Positions 25,853 through 34,768 are shown, counted from the stretch's first letter. The stretch is DNA of 64,000 nt from Chitinophaga sp. sic0106 (GCF_019219075.1 NZ_JAHUWJ010000012.1:1-64000), one strand, 5' to 3'. The notes: generated by a model not told the origin, from the sequence alone. Made by a program: numbers and translations.

Positions 25853-28800
25853 ATGAATAAGTTTATCAGAAATATTGTAGCCTTCTCCCTTAAAAACAAA
25901 CTCTTTGTTTTTATAGCAGTAGCTACGCTCATCATAGCAGGAGTATTTTCCTTTATACATACGCCTATAGAGGCCTTTCCGGATGTTACCAATACGCAGA
26001 TTGTAATTGTAACGAAATGGAATGGCCGCAGTGCGCAGGAAGTAGAACGCTTTGTTACCCTGCCGATTGAGGTATCCATGAACGCCGTACAAAAGAAAAC
26101 CAGCGTCCGCTCGGTGACTATGTTCGGTTTGTCCGTAGTAAGAATCATTTTCGACGATGATGTAGAAGATTTTTTCGCACGGCAGCAGGTAAATAATATG
26201 CTGGCAGGTGTAAATCTCCCCGATGGCGCCGAGCCGGAGGTACAGCCCCCCTACGGCCCTACCGGTGAAATTTTCCGCTACTACCTCAAAAGCGCTAAGC
26301 GTGATTCCCGTGATTTGCTTACCTGGCAAAACTGGGTTATCGACCGGCAGATAAGAAGTGTGCCGGGAGTGGCGGATGTGGTGGCCTTTGGCGGACAGGA
26401 GAAAATTTATGAAATATCGGCGGACCCGGTAAGGCTCGCAAAATATGATATTACTCCCCTGGAACTATACCAGGCAGTGAATAAAAGCAATGTAAACGTA
26501 GGTGGTGATGTGATTGAAAAGAACGGACAGGCCTACGTAGTTCGCGGCATCGGATTGCTCAACAGTATCAACGATATACAGAATATTATTGTGCAGAACA
26601 TCAACGGCGTACCGTTGCTGGTGAAGGATCTGGCCAATGTACATGAAGCGGCTGCCCCTCGGGTTGGCCAGGTTGGACTGGATAAAGACGATGATATCGT
26701 AGAAGGTATTGTGGTGATGAGAAAAGGTGAGAACCCTTCGGAAGTGCTGGCACGACTGAAAGAAAAGCTCAGCGAGCTGAATGAAACCATACTGCCGGAT
26801 GACATCAAAATGATCACGTTCTATGACCGCGATACACTGATGGAGTTCTGCACCCACACCGTGATGCATAACCTGTTGGAAGGTATCATATTCGTGACGG
26901 TGATTGTGTTCCTCTTCATGGCCGACTGGCGCACGACAGTGATTGTGTCGATCATCATTCCGCTGGCCTTGCTGTTTGCGTTTATGTGTCTGCGTTTGAA
27001 AGGCATGAGTGCCAATTTGCTATCGATGGGCGCTATCGACTTCGGGATCATCATAGATGGTGCCGTGGTAATGGTGGAAGGCATTTTCGTGATGCTGGAC
27101 CACAAAGCCCATAAATACGGCATGGAGCGGTTCAACAAAATGGCCAAGCTGGGATGGATTAAACAAACCGGTGGAGAGTTGGCTAAGGCTATCTTCTTTT
27201 CCAAGCTGATTATCATTATCAGCCTGATTCCAATATTCTCCTTCCAGAAGGTGGAAGGTAAAATGTTTTCTCCGCTGGCCTGGACATTAGGGTTCGCGCT
27301 GTTAGGAGCCTTGCTCTTTACACTTACACTTGTGCCGGTGCTGTGCTCTATTCTCCTGAATAAAAATGTGAAGGAGAAACACAATGTGGTGGTAATATTT
27401 TTCGACCGCATTGTAACAAAAGGTTTTGGCTGGACGTACCGGAACAAAAGGCTGAGTCTCGGACTGGCATTAGGTTTCATGGTACTTACTTTTGCCTCCG
27501 CCAAATTCCTGGGAACAGAATTTTTACCCCAACTCAATGAGGGTTCCCTTTGGGTAACAACTGAATTGCCGATGAGCATGTCGCTCACCGAAAGTGTGAA
27601 ACTGGCCCGTGATATCCGGCAGGATCTGGGCGGATTTCCGGAAGTAAAGCGGGTATTATCGCAGGTGGGCCGCTCCAATGACGGTACAGACCCTAACGGT
27701 TTTTACTTTGTACAGTACCAGGTGGACCTGGCACCAAAGGCTGACTGGAAGCGGAAAATCACGCAGGACGAGCTGATTGCGCAGATGGAAGGCAGGTTAA
27801 GAAAATATCCCGGTATTGTGCTCAACTTCTCCCAGCCTATCAGTGATAATGTGGCAGAAGCGGTGGCTGGTTTCAAGGCCTCCAATGGCGTGAAGATTTA
27901 CGGTGACGACCTGGTGAAGCTGGAAGCCTTATCGCAGCAGGTGGTGAGCCAGCTGAAAAGTGTGGAAGGTATTAAGGACCTGGGGGTGATACGTAATATT
28001 GGTCAGCCCGAAATGAGCATTAACCTCGACGACAATAAGATGGCGCAGTATGGCGTATCTACCGGCGATGCGCAGGCCGTGATTGAAATGGCTATTGGCG
28101 GCAAAACAGCGACACAGTTATATGAAGGCGAGAAAAAATTCGATATCCGTATCCGTTATGATGAGAACTATCGTAAAACGGAGGATGACCTGGCCAACCT
28201 GATGGTGCCTACTATTAATGGAAATAAAGTGCCTTTAAAGGAGATAGCAGAGATCACTACGATCACTGGTCCGGCCTTTATTTACAGGGATAGTAATAAG
28301 CGGTTTATCGGTGTTAAGTTCTCCGTGCGCGACCGTGACCTGGGCAGTACCATAGCGGAGGCACAGGAAAAAGTAAGCAAAACGGTGAAGCTGCCGAAAG
28401 GCTACAGCATAGGCTGGACGGGCGAGTTCGAGAACCAGGTGCGTGCTACCAAACGTCTGGGTCAGGTGGTACCTATCAGTATTGTTGCGATATTCCTGGT
28501 GTTGTTTATCATGCTGGGGAATGTGAAAGATGCAGGTTTGGTGCTGATGAATGTACCATTTGCGTTGATAGGGGGAATTCTCGCATTGCACGTCACTAGT
28601 ATGAACTTCGGTATTTCTGCCGGCGTAGGCTTTATTGCGTTGTTTGGCATTTGTATACAGAACGGGGTGATATTGATATCGGTGTTCCATAAAAATCTGG
28701 AGCAGCGGATGACGTTGAATGAAGCAATCCGGCTGGGAGTACAGAGCCGTATCCGCCCCGTGGTGATGACAGCGCTGATGGCGGCTATCGGGCTGGTACC

Positions 28801-28954
28801 GGCGGCATTATCACATGGCATAGGCTCTGAAACGCAGAAGCCACTGGCGATTGTTGTAATCGGAGGTTTAATTACAGCTACCGTACTCACCTTACTGGTG
28901 TTCCCTATAATTTTCTATACGGCATACCGCAACAAGCACCAGGAGCTCAGTTAA
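25853..28954 (+). CDS. Heavy-metal RND efflux pump, CzcA/CusA type
   Basis: 1033 residues, the standard size, with 12 predicted membrane helices and two large periplasmic loops after helices 1 and 7. Helix 4 carries GAIDFGIIIDGAVVMVEG (Asp396, Asp402 and Glu409), the charged pattern of heavy-metal (HME) RND pumps rather than drug pumps. The pump takes metal cations from the periplasm or cytosol and expels them by proton antiport through the TolC-like duct. The metal (Co/Zn/Cd versus Cu/Ag) is not decided by the sequence features I can see. Last gene of the operon; a terminator lies about 130 nt downstream. Confidence 0.95.
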   Translation: MNKFIRNIVAFSLKNKLFVFIAVATLIIAGVFSFIHTPIEAFPDVTNTQIVIVTKWNGRSAQEVERFVTLPIEVSMNAVQKKTSVRSVTMFGLSVVRIIFDDDVEDFFARQQVNNMLAGVNLPDGAEPEVQPPYGPTGEIFRYYLKSAKRDSRDLLTWQNWVIDRQIRSVPGVADVVAFGGQEKIYEISADPVRLAKYDITPLELYQAVNKSNVNVGGDVIEKNGQAYVVRGIGLLNSINDIQNIIVQNINGVPLLVKDLANVHEAAAPRVGQVGLDKDDDIVEGIVVMRKGENPSEVLARLKEKLSELNETILPDDIKMITFYDRDTLMEFCTHTVMHNLLEGIIFVTVIVFLFMADWRTTVIVSIIIPLALLFAFMCLRLKGMSANLLSMGAIDFGIIIDGAVVMVEGIFVMLDHKAHKYGMERFNKMAKLGWIKQTGGELAKAIFFSKLIIIISLIPIFSFQKVEGKMFSPLAWTLGFALLGALLFTLTLVPVLCSILLNKNVKEKHNVVVIFFDRIVTKGFGWTYRNKRLSLGLALGFMVLTFASAKFLGTEFLPQLNEGSLWVTTELPMSMSLTESVKLARDIRQDLGGFPEVKRVLSQVGRSNDGTDPNGFYFVQYQVDLAPKADWKRKITQDELIAQMEGRLRKYPGIVLNFSQPISDNVAEAVAGFKASNGVKIYGDDLVKLEALSQQVVSQLKSVEGIKDLGVIRNIGQPEMSINLDDNKMAQYGVSTGDAQAVIEMAIGGKTATQLYEGEKKFDIRIRYDENYRKTEDDLANLMVPTINGNKVPLKEIAEITTITGPAFIYRDSNKRFIGVKFSVRDRDLGSTIAEAQEKVSKTVKLPKGYSIGWTGEFENQVRATKRLGQVVPISIVAIFLVLFIMLGNVKDAGLVLMNVPFALIGGILALHVTSMNFGISAGVGFIALFGICIQNGVILISVFHKNLEQRMTLNEAIRLGVQSRIRPVVMTALMAAIGLVPAALSHGIGSETQKPLAIVVIGGLITATVLTLLVFPIIFYTAYRNKHQELS

Positions 28955-29084
28955 GATATAACCCGGGAAATGGTAATGCGGCTATATTCCGGGAAGCTTT
29001 TTTAGTTCGCATATAGGTTGATAGAATGGGTCCGAATAAAAATGGCCGGATCAGATCCGACCATTAGAATAAGACTCACTTCCT

Positions 29085-29122
29085 CCACCCCGCTGAGAAG
29101 AAACAACGCGGGGTGGATTTTT
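29085..29122. terminator. Terminator between the RND operon and trhO
   Basis: A perfect 9-bp GC-rich stem (ccaccccgc / gcggggtgg, 13-nt loop) followed by ATTTTTTATTT on the plus strand. About 20 bp to the left is another hairpin, a 12-bp inverted repeat with one mismatch (29041-29052 with 29054-29065). Confidence 0.8.
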
Positions 29123-29125
29123 TAT

Positions 29126-30145
29126 TTATACGCGGTTGCGTCTGCGTCTGGATTTATTAAACATCAGCCCTTTTTCAATTCCTTTGCGGAGTTCGGCCTG
29201 TTGTTCCAATGGCAGCTCGTGTGTAGTTTTACACTCATCGCTGCAACAGTCGTTGTATTTGGTAGCGCAGGCTTCGCATTGTATGAAGAGCAGGTGGCAG
29301 CCATCATTGGCGCAGTTAACATGCGTATCGCATGGTTGGCCGCATTGGTGGCATAGGCTGATGATATCGTCTGTGATACGTTCACCGAGGCGGTCGTCGA
29401 ACACGAAATTTTTCCCTTTGAATTTCAGGGGGAGATTTTGTGATTTTGCCTTGTTGGTGTACTCGATGATGCCTCCTTCGAGGTGGTATACATTCTGGAA
29501 ACCGGCGTGCAGCATATAGGCAGAGGCTTTTTCGCAGCGGATACCACCGGTGCAGTACATGATAATGTTTTTATCTTTTTGGTCTTTCAGCATGTCGACT
29601 GCCATAGGCAGTTGTTCACGGAAAGTATCGGAAGGTACTTCGATTGCGCCTTCAAAGTGTCCTACTTCGTATTCGTAGTGGTTGCGCATATCTACGATAA
29701 TGGTTTCGGTGGTGTCGACCATATCGTTAAATGCTTCGGCATTGAGGTATTTACCTTTTACTGCCATATCGAAGGTAGGGTCTTCGATACCATCGGCTAC
29801 AATTTTTTCCCGCACTTTAATTTTCAGTACGTAGAATGATTTCCCGTCATCATCTACGGCAACGTTGAGTCGGATGCCGTTGAGGAAATCGATTTTGTAG
29901 AGGGTATCGCGGAAGGCATCGAAATGATGTTCCGGCACGCTGATTTGCGCGTTAATACCTTCATTGGCGACGTATATACGTCCAAATACGCCTAATTCGA
30001 AGAGGGAGGTGTAGAGTGCATCACGGAAAGCCTGCGGATCTTCAATCTTCGCATACTGGTAGAAAGAGATGGTGACGCGTTTGAATGGTTCCTCGTGCAG
30101 CCGCTGTTTAAGCTCGGTTGCCGATACCCTGTTGTGTAAAGCCAT
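29126..30145 (-). CDS. trhO: tRNA uridine(34) hydroxylase, rhodanese family
   Basis: 339 residues. An N-terminal acylphosphatase-like domain (about 1-100) carries [14 protein letters not shown]; the rhodanese domain (about 125-225) has the active-site loop [11 protein letters not shown] with Cys198. The C-terminal part is Cys-rich ([20 protein letters not shown]) and ends in a basic tail. These are the marks of the YceA/TrhO family, which makes 5-hydroxyuridine at tRNA wobble position 34 using oxygen. Single-gene unit with its promoter near 30262, convergent with the RND operon. Confidence 0.92.
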   Translation of the reverse strand: MALHNRVSATELKQRLHEEPFKRVTISFYQYAKIEDPQAFRDALYTSLFELGVFGRIYVANEGINAQISVPEHHFDAFRDTLYKIDFLNGIRLNVAVDDDGKSFYVLKIKVREKIVADGIEDPTFDMAVKGKYLNAEAFNDMVDTTETIIVDMRNHYEYEVGHFEGAIEVPSDTFREQLPMAVDMLKDQKDKNIIMYCTGGIRCEKASAYMLHAGFQNVYHLEGGIIEYTNKAKSQNLPLKFKGKNFVFDDRLGERITDDIISLCHQCGQPCDTHVNCANDGCHLLFIQCEACATKYNDCCSDECKTTHELPLEQQAELRKGIEKGLMFNKSRRRRNRV

Positions 30146-30261
30146 TGTGGACCTGAAATTTTAAGGACACTTGCCTGGTGAACAAAATTTCGGTGTAATC
30201 ATATGATTATCAACGAATAATTATAACACTTTCCGATAATACTTTTTATTGGAAAGGCCTG

Positions 30262-30269
30262 CAAAGTTA
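30262..30269 (-). promoter_or_regulatory. trhO promoter (-7 element TAACTTTG)
   Basis: Exact TAnnTTTG match on the minus strand, about 115 nt before the trhO ATG; no clear -33 TTTG. Confidence 0.6.
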
Positions 30270-30306
30270 TTGAATATTTTCATTAGGTTGAACTGATATT
30301 TGTCAT

Positions 30307-30430
30307 AAATGCGGTGGGCCTGCGCCCTCCTATGATTTAAGCGTAGCGCCGGGCTGCGCCCGGCTCACATGACCAAAGCGATGAGCCGGGCACAGCCCGG
30401 CTCTACAGGTGGAGGCACATAACCGCATTT
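30307..30430. repeat. Nested palindromic (REP-like) element
   Basis: An outer 9-bp inverted repeat (aaatgcggt at 30307, accgcattt at 30422) encloses a small ggg(c)ctgcgccc hairpin, a perfect 7-bp hairpin with TGC loop (gccgggctgcgcccggc), and a perfect 9-bp hairpin (gagccgggc, aca, gcccggctc). The last two can also pair with each other. No ORF runs through it. It lies between divergent genes, so it is not simply a terminator. Confidence 0.85.
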
Positions 30431-30563
30431 TTCCTATATACGTTAACGTTATCCTTAACCACCTAAATTTTAAACACAAAATCCAGTAAATTTATCTAGC
30501 CTGGTTAATATTTCAAATATTCTTGTTAATTTACAGTTAATCGGGTCAATTTTAATTTCGGAG

Positions 30564-30593
30564 TTGAAAAGAAGCTTTAAATTGCTACCTTGC
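30564..30593 (+). promoter_or_regulatory. Promoter of the candidate structured RNA
   Basis: TTG at 30564-30566 and TACCTTGC at 30586-30593, 19 bp apart. The same TAnnTTGC variant is found before the retron RNA. Start expected near 30600. Confidence 0.5.
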
Positions 30594-30596
30594 AGC

Positions 30597-30780
30597 TCCA
30601 AAATATTGAAGCTGACTCTTTTAATCTCGTCTTCAGGAAACGTAGGAAATTTCATAGAAGGAAAACGAGGAGAAGATAAAGCTCGTGCTACTGGCGCGGG
30701 CTCTTCTTTGCCGTTCCTTCCCTCATCCTACGGGGTCCTGTTCGGCATCGCAAGAGTCCCGCGCTTAACTATTTTTGGGA
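30597..30780 (+). ncRNA. Candidate structured RNA of about 180 nt (6S-like size and closing stem)
   Basis: No believable protein is encoded here. The ends can pair (tccaaaata near 30597 with tatttttggga near 30770, small bulges). Inside are two well-supported helices. The first pairs ctcgt-cttc-gaaa (30626-30640) with tttc-gaag-acgag (30650-30669) with small bulges. The second is a long GC-rich rod: gcgcgggctctt near 30694 pairs with aagagtcccgcgc near 30752 with one bulge and continues inward with tgccg/cggca. Size, own promoter and paired ends recall 6S RNA, but I cannot identify the family. Its 3' end overlaps the promoter of the next gene. Confidence 0.45.
30770..30777 (+). promoter_or_regulatory. 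Promoter of the receiver-only regulator (TATTTTTG)
   Basis: Exact TAnnTTTG match, 33 nt before the ATG at 30811. It coincides with the T-rich 3' end of the upstream RNA candidate. Confidence 0.55.
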
Positions 30781-30810
30781 CTTACTGAAACACCAAAACC
30801 ACGAGTCTGT

Positions 30811-31227
30811 ATGACCCCATCAATTCTACCCGGCAGGTTTCAGCATATTAGCAAAAAAAGATTATTGTTGGTTGATGCAGATGAATGTTTTGGCGCCTCG
30901 CTGAAGGATGCCCTGGCACAAGTGCATTATGAGGTGGATTGGGAGAAAGATCATCAGGCCGCCGTGGAGCGCGCACGCACTATCTCCTACAGCCTGGTGT
31001 TAATTGATGATCATGTGACAGGCATTCCGCTCCCTGCATTAATCCGCGACATCCTCCAGCCTCATAAACCTCCTGTTATCATATTCGGAACGGCTGTCAT
31101 CGCATCTGAACAGGAAGATTGTGTTGCCGCAGGAGCCACCGGGTTTATCTCCAAATGTACAAATGACTTAGCATCACTGTTGATAAAAATAATAGCCATC
31201 ACGGCAACGGTGCACGCACCGAACTAA
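30811..31227 (+). CDS. Single-domain response regulator (receiver only)
   Basis: 138 residues from ATG 30811; the longer frame starts with a TTG inside the predicted promoter. The whole protein is one receiver domain: acidic pocket VDADE (about residues 21-25), phospho-acceptor Asp66 in LVLIDD, a Thr in IIFGTA and Lys in GFISKC, so all key residues are present. There is no output domain, so it probably acts by phosphotransfer or by binding a partner protein. No kinase gene is adjacent; the cognate kinase must be elsewhere. A good terminator follows at 31259. Confidence 0.85.
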   Translation: MTPSILPGRFQHISKKRLLLVDADECFGASLKDALAQVHYEVDWEKDHQAAVERARTISYSLVLIDDHVTGIPLPALIRDILQPHKPPVIIFGTAVIASEQEDCVAAGATGFISKCTNDLASLLIKIIAITATVHAPN

Positions 31228-31258
31228 GGATTTATAGAATTAAATGGATAATTAACGG

Positions 31259-31284
31259 ACCAGGGTATCCACCCTGGTTTTTTT
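31259..31284 (+). terminator. Terminator of the receiver-only regulator gene
   Basis: accaggg / ccctggt stem with 6-nt loop followed by seven or more T residues. Confidence 0.88.
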
Positions 31285-31503
31285 ATGACTTAATGCCAGA
31301 CTTGTAAATAAATTTCCACACATTGATTAGACTTAACACTAATGTGTGAAGTAAAGAACCAGAATAAGCTGCCTCATCAGATATAAAATACCGGTTATAT
31401 TTAGCGCTATTAGCCCCTTCCAGTGTTGAAAAAAATATTCTTGTAAATGTAACTATTTGATTATTATTGTATATAAGTTTACACTAAAGTTTAGGCACCC
31501 CGA
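31285..31503. other. AT-rich spacer with one inverted repeat, no gene seen
   Basis: About 220 bp between the terminator and the promoter region of the 37-residue protein. It holds an 8-bp inverted repeat (cacacatt near 31317, aatgtgtg near 31341). No ORF or RNA family recognised. Confidence 0.55.
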
Positions 31504-31519
31504 TTGGCACTTAGTTTGA
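31504..31519 (+). promoter_or_regulatory. Sigma-54-like promoter element before the 37-residue protein
   Basis: TTGGCAC, 5 bp, then TTTGAA resembles the -24/-12 signature TGGCAC-N5-TTGC; the -12 dinucleotide is GA instead of GC. A sigma-A-like TTAGTTTG overlaps the same bases, so either factor could use it. About 47 nt before the ATG at 31566. Confidence 0.4.
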
Positions 31520-31565
31520 ATTTCAAGTTCGAGGAGTTTATTGTTTAACCCGAAAATGTTACCAT

Positions 31566-31679
31566 ATGAGTCATTACATTACTTACTTCGTTTACGCGAT
31601 TGTTGGCATCTGGATTTACAGATTGCTGGCGTATTATTTTGACACCAATCATCCCAGGAAAGTTCGGAAGAACAAGTAA
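31566..31679 (+). CDS. Small membrane protein of 37 residues
   Basis: ATG 31566 to TAA 31677-31679 encodes MSHYITYFVYAIVGIWIYRL followed by LAYYFDTNHPRKVRKNK. The first 24 residues form one hydrophobic helix rich in Tyr and Ile; the tail is short and basic (RKVRKNK), fitting a single-span protein with the C-terminus inside. The unit is complete: a promoter-like element about 50 nt upstream and a perfect 14-bp terminator 6 nt after the stop, with nothing else between. No family recognised. The short length makes chance possible, but the flanking signals argue for a real gene. Confidence 0.65.
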   Translation: MSHYITYFVYAIVGIWIYRLLAYYFDTNHPRKVRKNK

Positions 31680-31685
31680 AGAATT

Positions 31686-31722
31686 ACGATAAAACCCTGG
31701 CCTGCGGTCAGGGTTTTATCGT
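31686..31722 (+). terminator. Terminator of the 37-residue protein gene
   Basis: Perfect 14-bp inverted repeat (acgataaaaccctg / cagggttttatcgt) with the loop gcctgcggt, starting 6 nt after the stop codon. The loop shares the CCTGCGG core of other intergenic hairpins in this window. Confidence 0.85.
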
Positions 31723-31767
31723 ATAGCTGAATCTGGTGACGTTCAACAGGGCTCACCTTGCCCCCGG

Positions 31768-31790
31768 CGGATCAGTCGGGAACTGATCCG
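31768..31790. repeat. Intergenic hairpin near the DUF5686 3' end
   Basis: Perfect 9-bp inverted repeat (cggatcagt / actgatccg) with a 5-nt loop, 27 bp from the DUF5686 stop codon. There is no T run, so its role as terminator is uncertain. Confidence 0.7.
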
Positions 31791-31816
31791 ATCCAACAGC
31801 CGTATGATCCGGGTGT

Positions 31817-34339
31817 TTATTTTCCAGGCTTAATCATATCTCCAAAAATACCCCCGAACCCAACGCGCACCCCTATACGTGTATTATCCTTGCTCTGATA
31901 GCCTGCAATCACATCTATACGCGCTATCTTGAATATATTTTCCAATCCTGCAAAAATCTCCAGGTAATTATTATCGCCATTGACATAGAACGCATTGGCA
32001 CCCGCTACCAGGTTCCACTTCAGCCGGTTGAATAATGGAATTTTATTTGTCAGAAAGCCATTGAAATGATGCTCCACATTAGCGGTGGTATAGAAGGCAG
32101 CCGTGGTACTATACAAATAATAAGGCGCCAGCTGGAAACTGTTTAGATAACGGAGGGTATAAAAAGTCTGGTTGCCATTGAAATGCTGATAGTCCGGTAT
32201 CTCCACTACCCTGCTGTTCAAAAATCCGCCTACATTTACATGGTACCTGAACTCCCCGAATAGCTTAAAGTTCATATTATCCTGGATGCCCAGCCGCCAT
32301 TTGTCGTAGTCCACCACACTGTTCCCAACACCCGGAATACCTTTGGTATAGGCCACCTCAAACTGCGGATATTTGGAACCGTAAGGCACACGACGATCCG
32401 GTAGCTCTACAAACCGCTGCCCTGGCTGAAAACTGAAGCTGGCACCTATTGCAAATGCACTATGTTTTTCAAACGGCACATTCGCCAGTTCGTAAGGATG
32501 ATTGGGAGTAAACTGCTTTTGCTTACTGCCAAAGAAACTGAAATCGGTCGTATTTTCTACGGGATTCCTGTTCTCATATACCGCCGAAAGACTTACCTGG
32601 TTTTTGTTCTGAAACGTACGACTGTACACGCCTTTCACGAACCAGTTCTCGTAAATTTTCAGGTAGTTCTCCCGTAATAACAAGGTGTAAAACTCATTGG
32701 TGAGGTTATCAATGGGTTCCTCATGATTGAACTGTGAAACCCGCTTACCACCCGACAACATAAACAGATCATTGCCAATGCGGTTAAACAGCCGGCTTTC
32801 CTTTGTTAGCACTGCATCCAGGTAGGAATTGAAGTGCGTGTTACTTAAGCCATACCGGAAGTAGGGCGATAATCTCAGCCTGCTTTCCTCGCCGGTGTTA
32901 AACGTAACACTTGGCTCTATTGCCAGCACCAGGCCTTCCACGGTATTGTACTTCAGGGATTTTGCCAGGCCTTTCAGGCGCAGTGTATGATTTTGAATAC
33001 TGCTGTCGCGACTAAAATAATACTTGCGTGTCACGTCGCTCCAAAGGATGTTCATCAATTTCACCGGCCCCTGTTTTTTGCGGAGGGAGTCGAGACGGTA
33101 ACGGCTAGAAGCACTGTCCCTGTTAGCTTTCGCTGTACTATCCCGCGTATGGAAATCCTTCTGTTCATAGGTTTCCAGCGGCACCGGCCGGATACTGTCC
33201 CAATACAGCTGCGTCTTTTTATCGTAAGCCGAATCCAGTTTCAGGATCACCTTCTCAAAATACTTTTCAGAGAGTTGCGGCTTCAGGTTATAGTCGCTAT
33301 ACACACTCACGAAATTACCATCTACCCCAAACCCAAATTTCTTAAATGCGATATGTACCACCTGGTCTTTTATGCGCCAAACCTCCGGTGTTACCGGTAC
33401 ATGGGTCTGCCGGATATTCAGGGTGTCCAGAATTTCCAGCTGGTATTCCGGCGTAAGCAATAAGTCGGTGCTATGAATACGCCAGTCGGTATCTGTAATA
33501 AAAATACTGCCGGAAAACAGTGGTTCATATTTACGTTTAGGCGTTACCGTTATCTTGTATATTAATTTACCATCTTCCGAAAAAGTGCCTTCAAGATGGT
33601 ATTTATAATAGTGTAAAGCATTTTCGGCAATCGGTGAAATAAAGCCACGGGGGCCCATCTGCGAGATGATTGCCTGCACATTGTTATCATAGAAACTAAT
33701 GAATGCCGGAAAGCTGATTCCGAATCCTCCCCCGCTTTTACGGGAGCTGATCACTTCCAGCTTCATCAGGTCGGGCTTGCGGAAAGCTACTTTGCTAAAG
33801 GTTTCTGTGAGAAAAATAACGCCTCGGCCCAGGCTATCCACGCCCATTTCCGACTTATCGATTTTTTGTCCAAAAAATTTATCAGGGGCATTGGTAGATG
33901 AAATGGTTCCCTTGCTATAGGCGTTACAGGTGAGCTCATACACCTGCTGCTGGTAAAAGCGGCGTTTTTTAATCGCCTCCCGGATAATCGCATACGCAGG
34001 ATCTTCCCCACCCGCTTTCACTACCACTTCCTGTATTTGCATACTTACCGGTTGCAGTTTGAAATCCAGGGTTTGTACGGGAGATGTTACCGCTACTTTT
34101 TGTTCGGATTTACGAAAACCTATATACTGGCATACGATAGTATACTCGCCGGTATTCAATTCCAGCTGGTATTGTCCGGAGGCGTTGGTAGTGGTGCCGG
34201 TAGTAGTGCCTTTGATCAGTACAGTGGCATATGGAAGGGGTTGATTACGTTCATCTGTTACCACCCCTTTGAGTGTGTTGGCCAATACAGCATGGTATCC
34301 TGCTATCATGGACAGCAGTAAAAGCAGGTGCTTCATCAT
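31817..34339 (-). CDS. DUF5686 outer-membrane protein with carboxypeptidase-like N-terminal domain
   Basis: 840 residues. Signal peptide (MKHLLLLLSMIAGYHAVLA), then a carboxypeptidase-D regulatory-like domain (about 22-100, LKGVVTDERNQPLPYATVLIKGT), as in TonB receptors. The long remainder is the DUF5686 region and ends in many amphipathic strands (FRYGLSNTHFNSYLDAVL, RIGVRVGFGGIFGDM), consistent with an outer-membrane beta-barrel. Common in Bacteroidota; function unknown. It is downstream of a small four-helix membrane protein, 37 nt apart, probably one operon. Confidence 0.85.
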   Translation of the reverse strand: MMKHLLLLLSMIAGYHAVLANTLKGVVTDERNQPLPYATVLIKGTTTGTTTNASGQYQLELNTGEYTIVCQYIGFRKSEQKVAVTSPVQTLDFKLQPVSMQIQEVVVKAGGEDPAYAIIREAIKKRRFYQQQVYELTCNAYSKGTISSTNAPDKFFGQKIDKSEMGVDSLGRGVIFLTETFSKVAFRKPDLMKLEVISSRKSGGGFGISFPAFISFYDNNVQAIISQMGPRGFISPIAENALHYYKYHLEGTFSEDGKLIYKITVTPKRKYEPLFSGSIFITDTDWRIHSTDLLLTPEYQLEILDTLNIRQTHVPVTPEVWRIKDQVVHIAFKKFGFGVDGNFVSVYSDYNLKPQLSEKYFEKVILKLDSAYDKKTQLYWDSIRPVPLETYEQKDFHTRDSTAKANRDSASSRYRLDSLRKKQGPVKLMNILWSDVTRKYYFSRDSSIQNHTLRLKGLAKSLKYNTVEGLVLAIEPSVTFNTGEESRLRLSPYFRYGLSNTHFNSYLDAVLTKESRLFNRIGNDLFMLSGGKRVSQFNHEEPIDNLTNEFYTLLLRENYLKIYENWFVKGVYSRTFQNKNQVSLSAVYENRNPVENTTDFSFFGSKQKQFTPNHPYELANVPFEKHSAFAIGASFSFQPGQRFVELPDRRVPYGSKYPQFEVAYTKGIPGVGNSVVDYDKWRLGIQDNMNFKLFGEFRYHVNVGGFLNSRVVEIPDYQHFNGNQTFYTLRYLNSFQLAPYYLYSTTAAFYTTANVEHHFNGFLTNKIPLFNRLKWNLVAGANAFYVNGDNNYLEIFAGLENIFKIARIDVIAGYQSKDNTRIGVRVGFGGIFGDMIKPGK

Positions 34340-34376
34340 AAATTGGTAGACATTCAGCGGTTAGAGGCAAGCCCAA

Positions 34377-34739
34377 TCAGGCAGTGGCAACAGGTTTCCT
34401 TGCACTACGCAGGTAGGCAGCAGTAAGTCCGGCAAATCCGGATACCAGGCCTCCGAGGAAGGCGCTGATCACACCCAGTAATGGCGCAGACTTCACCTGC
34501 ATAATGATCATACTCATTTTGTTCGCGAGCAGGTGATCATTTCTCACGTCCTGGTAGAACGCCAACACCAGCCAAAGGATAAATACAGACAGAAAGGAGT
34601 TGAAAAAGGCCTTTCCCGGACGCAACGGGTACATCACGGTTATTAAAAATGCGGAGAGTGGCGCGCTCCACCAGGGGAGCACCATGCCGGCTACATAGGC
34701 CAGTATCAGGATGAGCAAAAAATGGGCGAAGGATTTCAT
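34377..34739 (-). CDS. Small four-helix membrane protein
   Basis: 120 residues starting MKSFAHFLLILILAYVAG, with four predicted membrane helices (about 5-22, 26-40, 45-62 and 84-110) and a short soluble loop (QDVRNDHLLANKMS). I do not recognise the family. It is the first gene of a probable two-gene unit with the DUF5686 protein, so a role in envelope function is a reasonable guess only. Confidence 0.75.
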   Translation of the reverse strand: MKSFAHFLLILILAYVAGMVLPWWSAPLSAFLITVMYPLRPGKAFFNSFLSVFILWLVLAFYQDVRNDHLLANKMSMIIMQVKSAPLLGVISAFLGGLVSGFAGLTAAYLRSARKPVATA

Positions 34740-34768
34740 GAACCGAATATAAGGGTTTTGCCTTAAAT

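Noticed and set aside
30470-30788. Small ORFs on both strands upstream of the receiver-only regulator
   Set aside because: Composition is unlike a protein, starts are poor and the region folds well as RNA.
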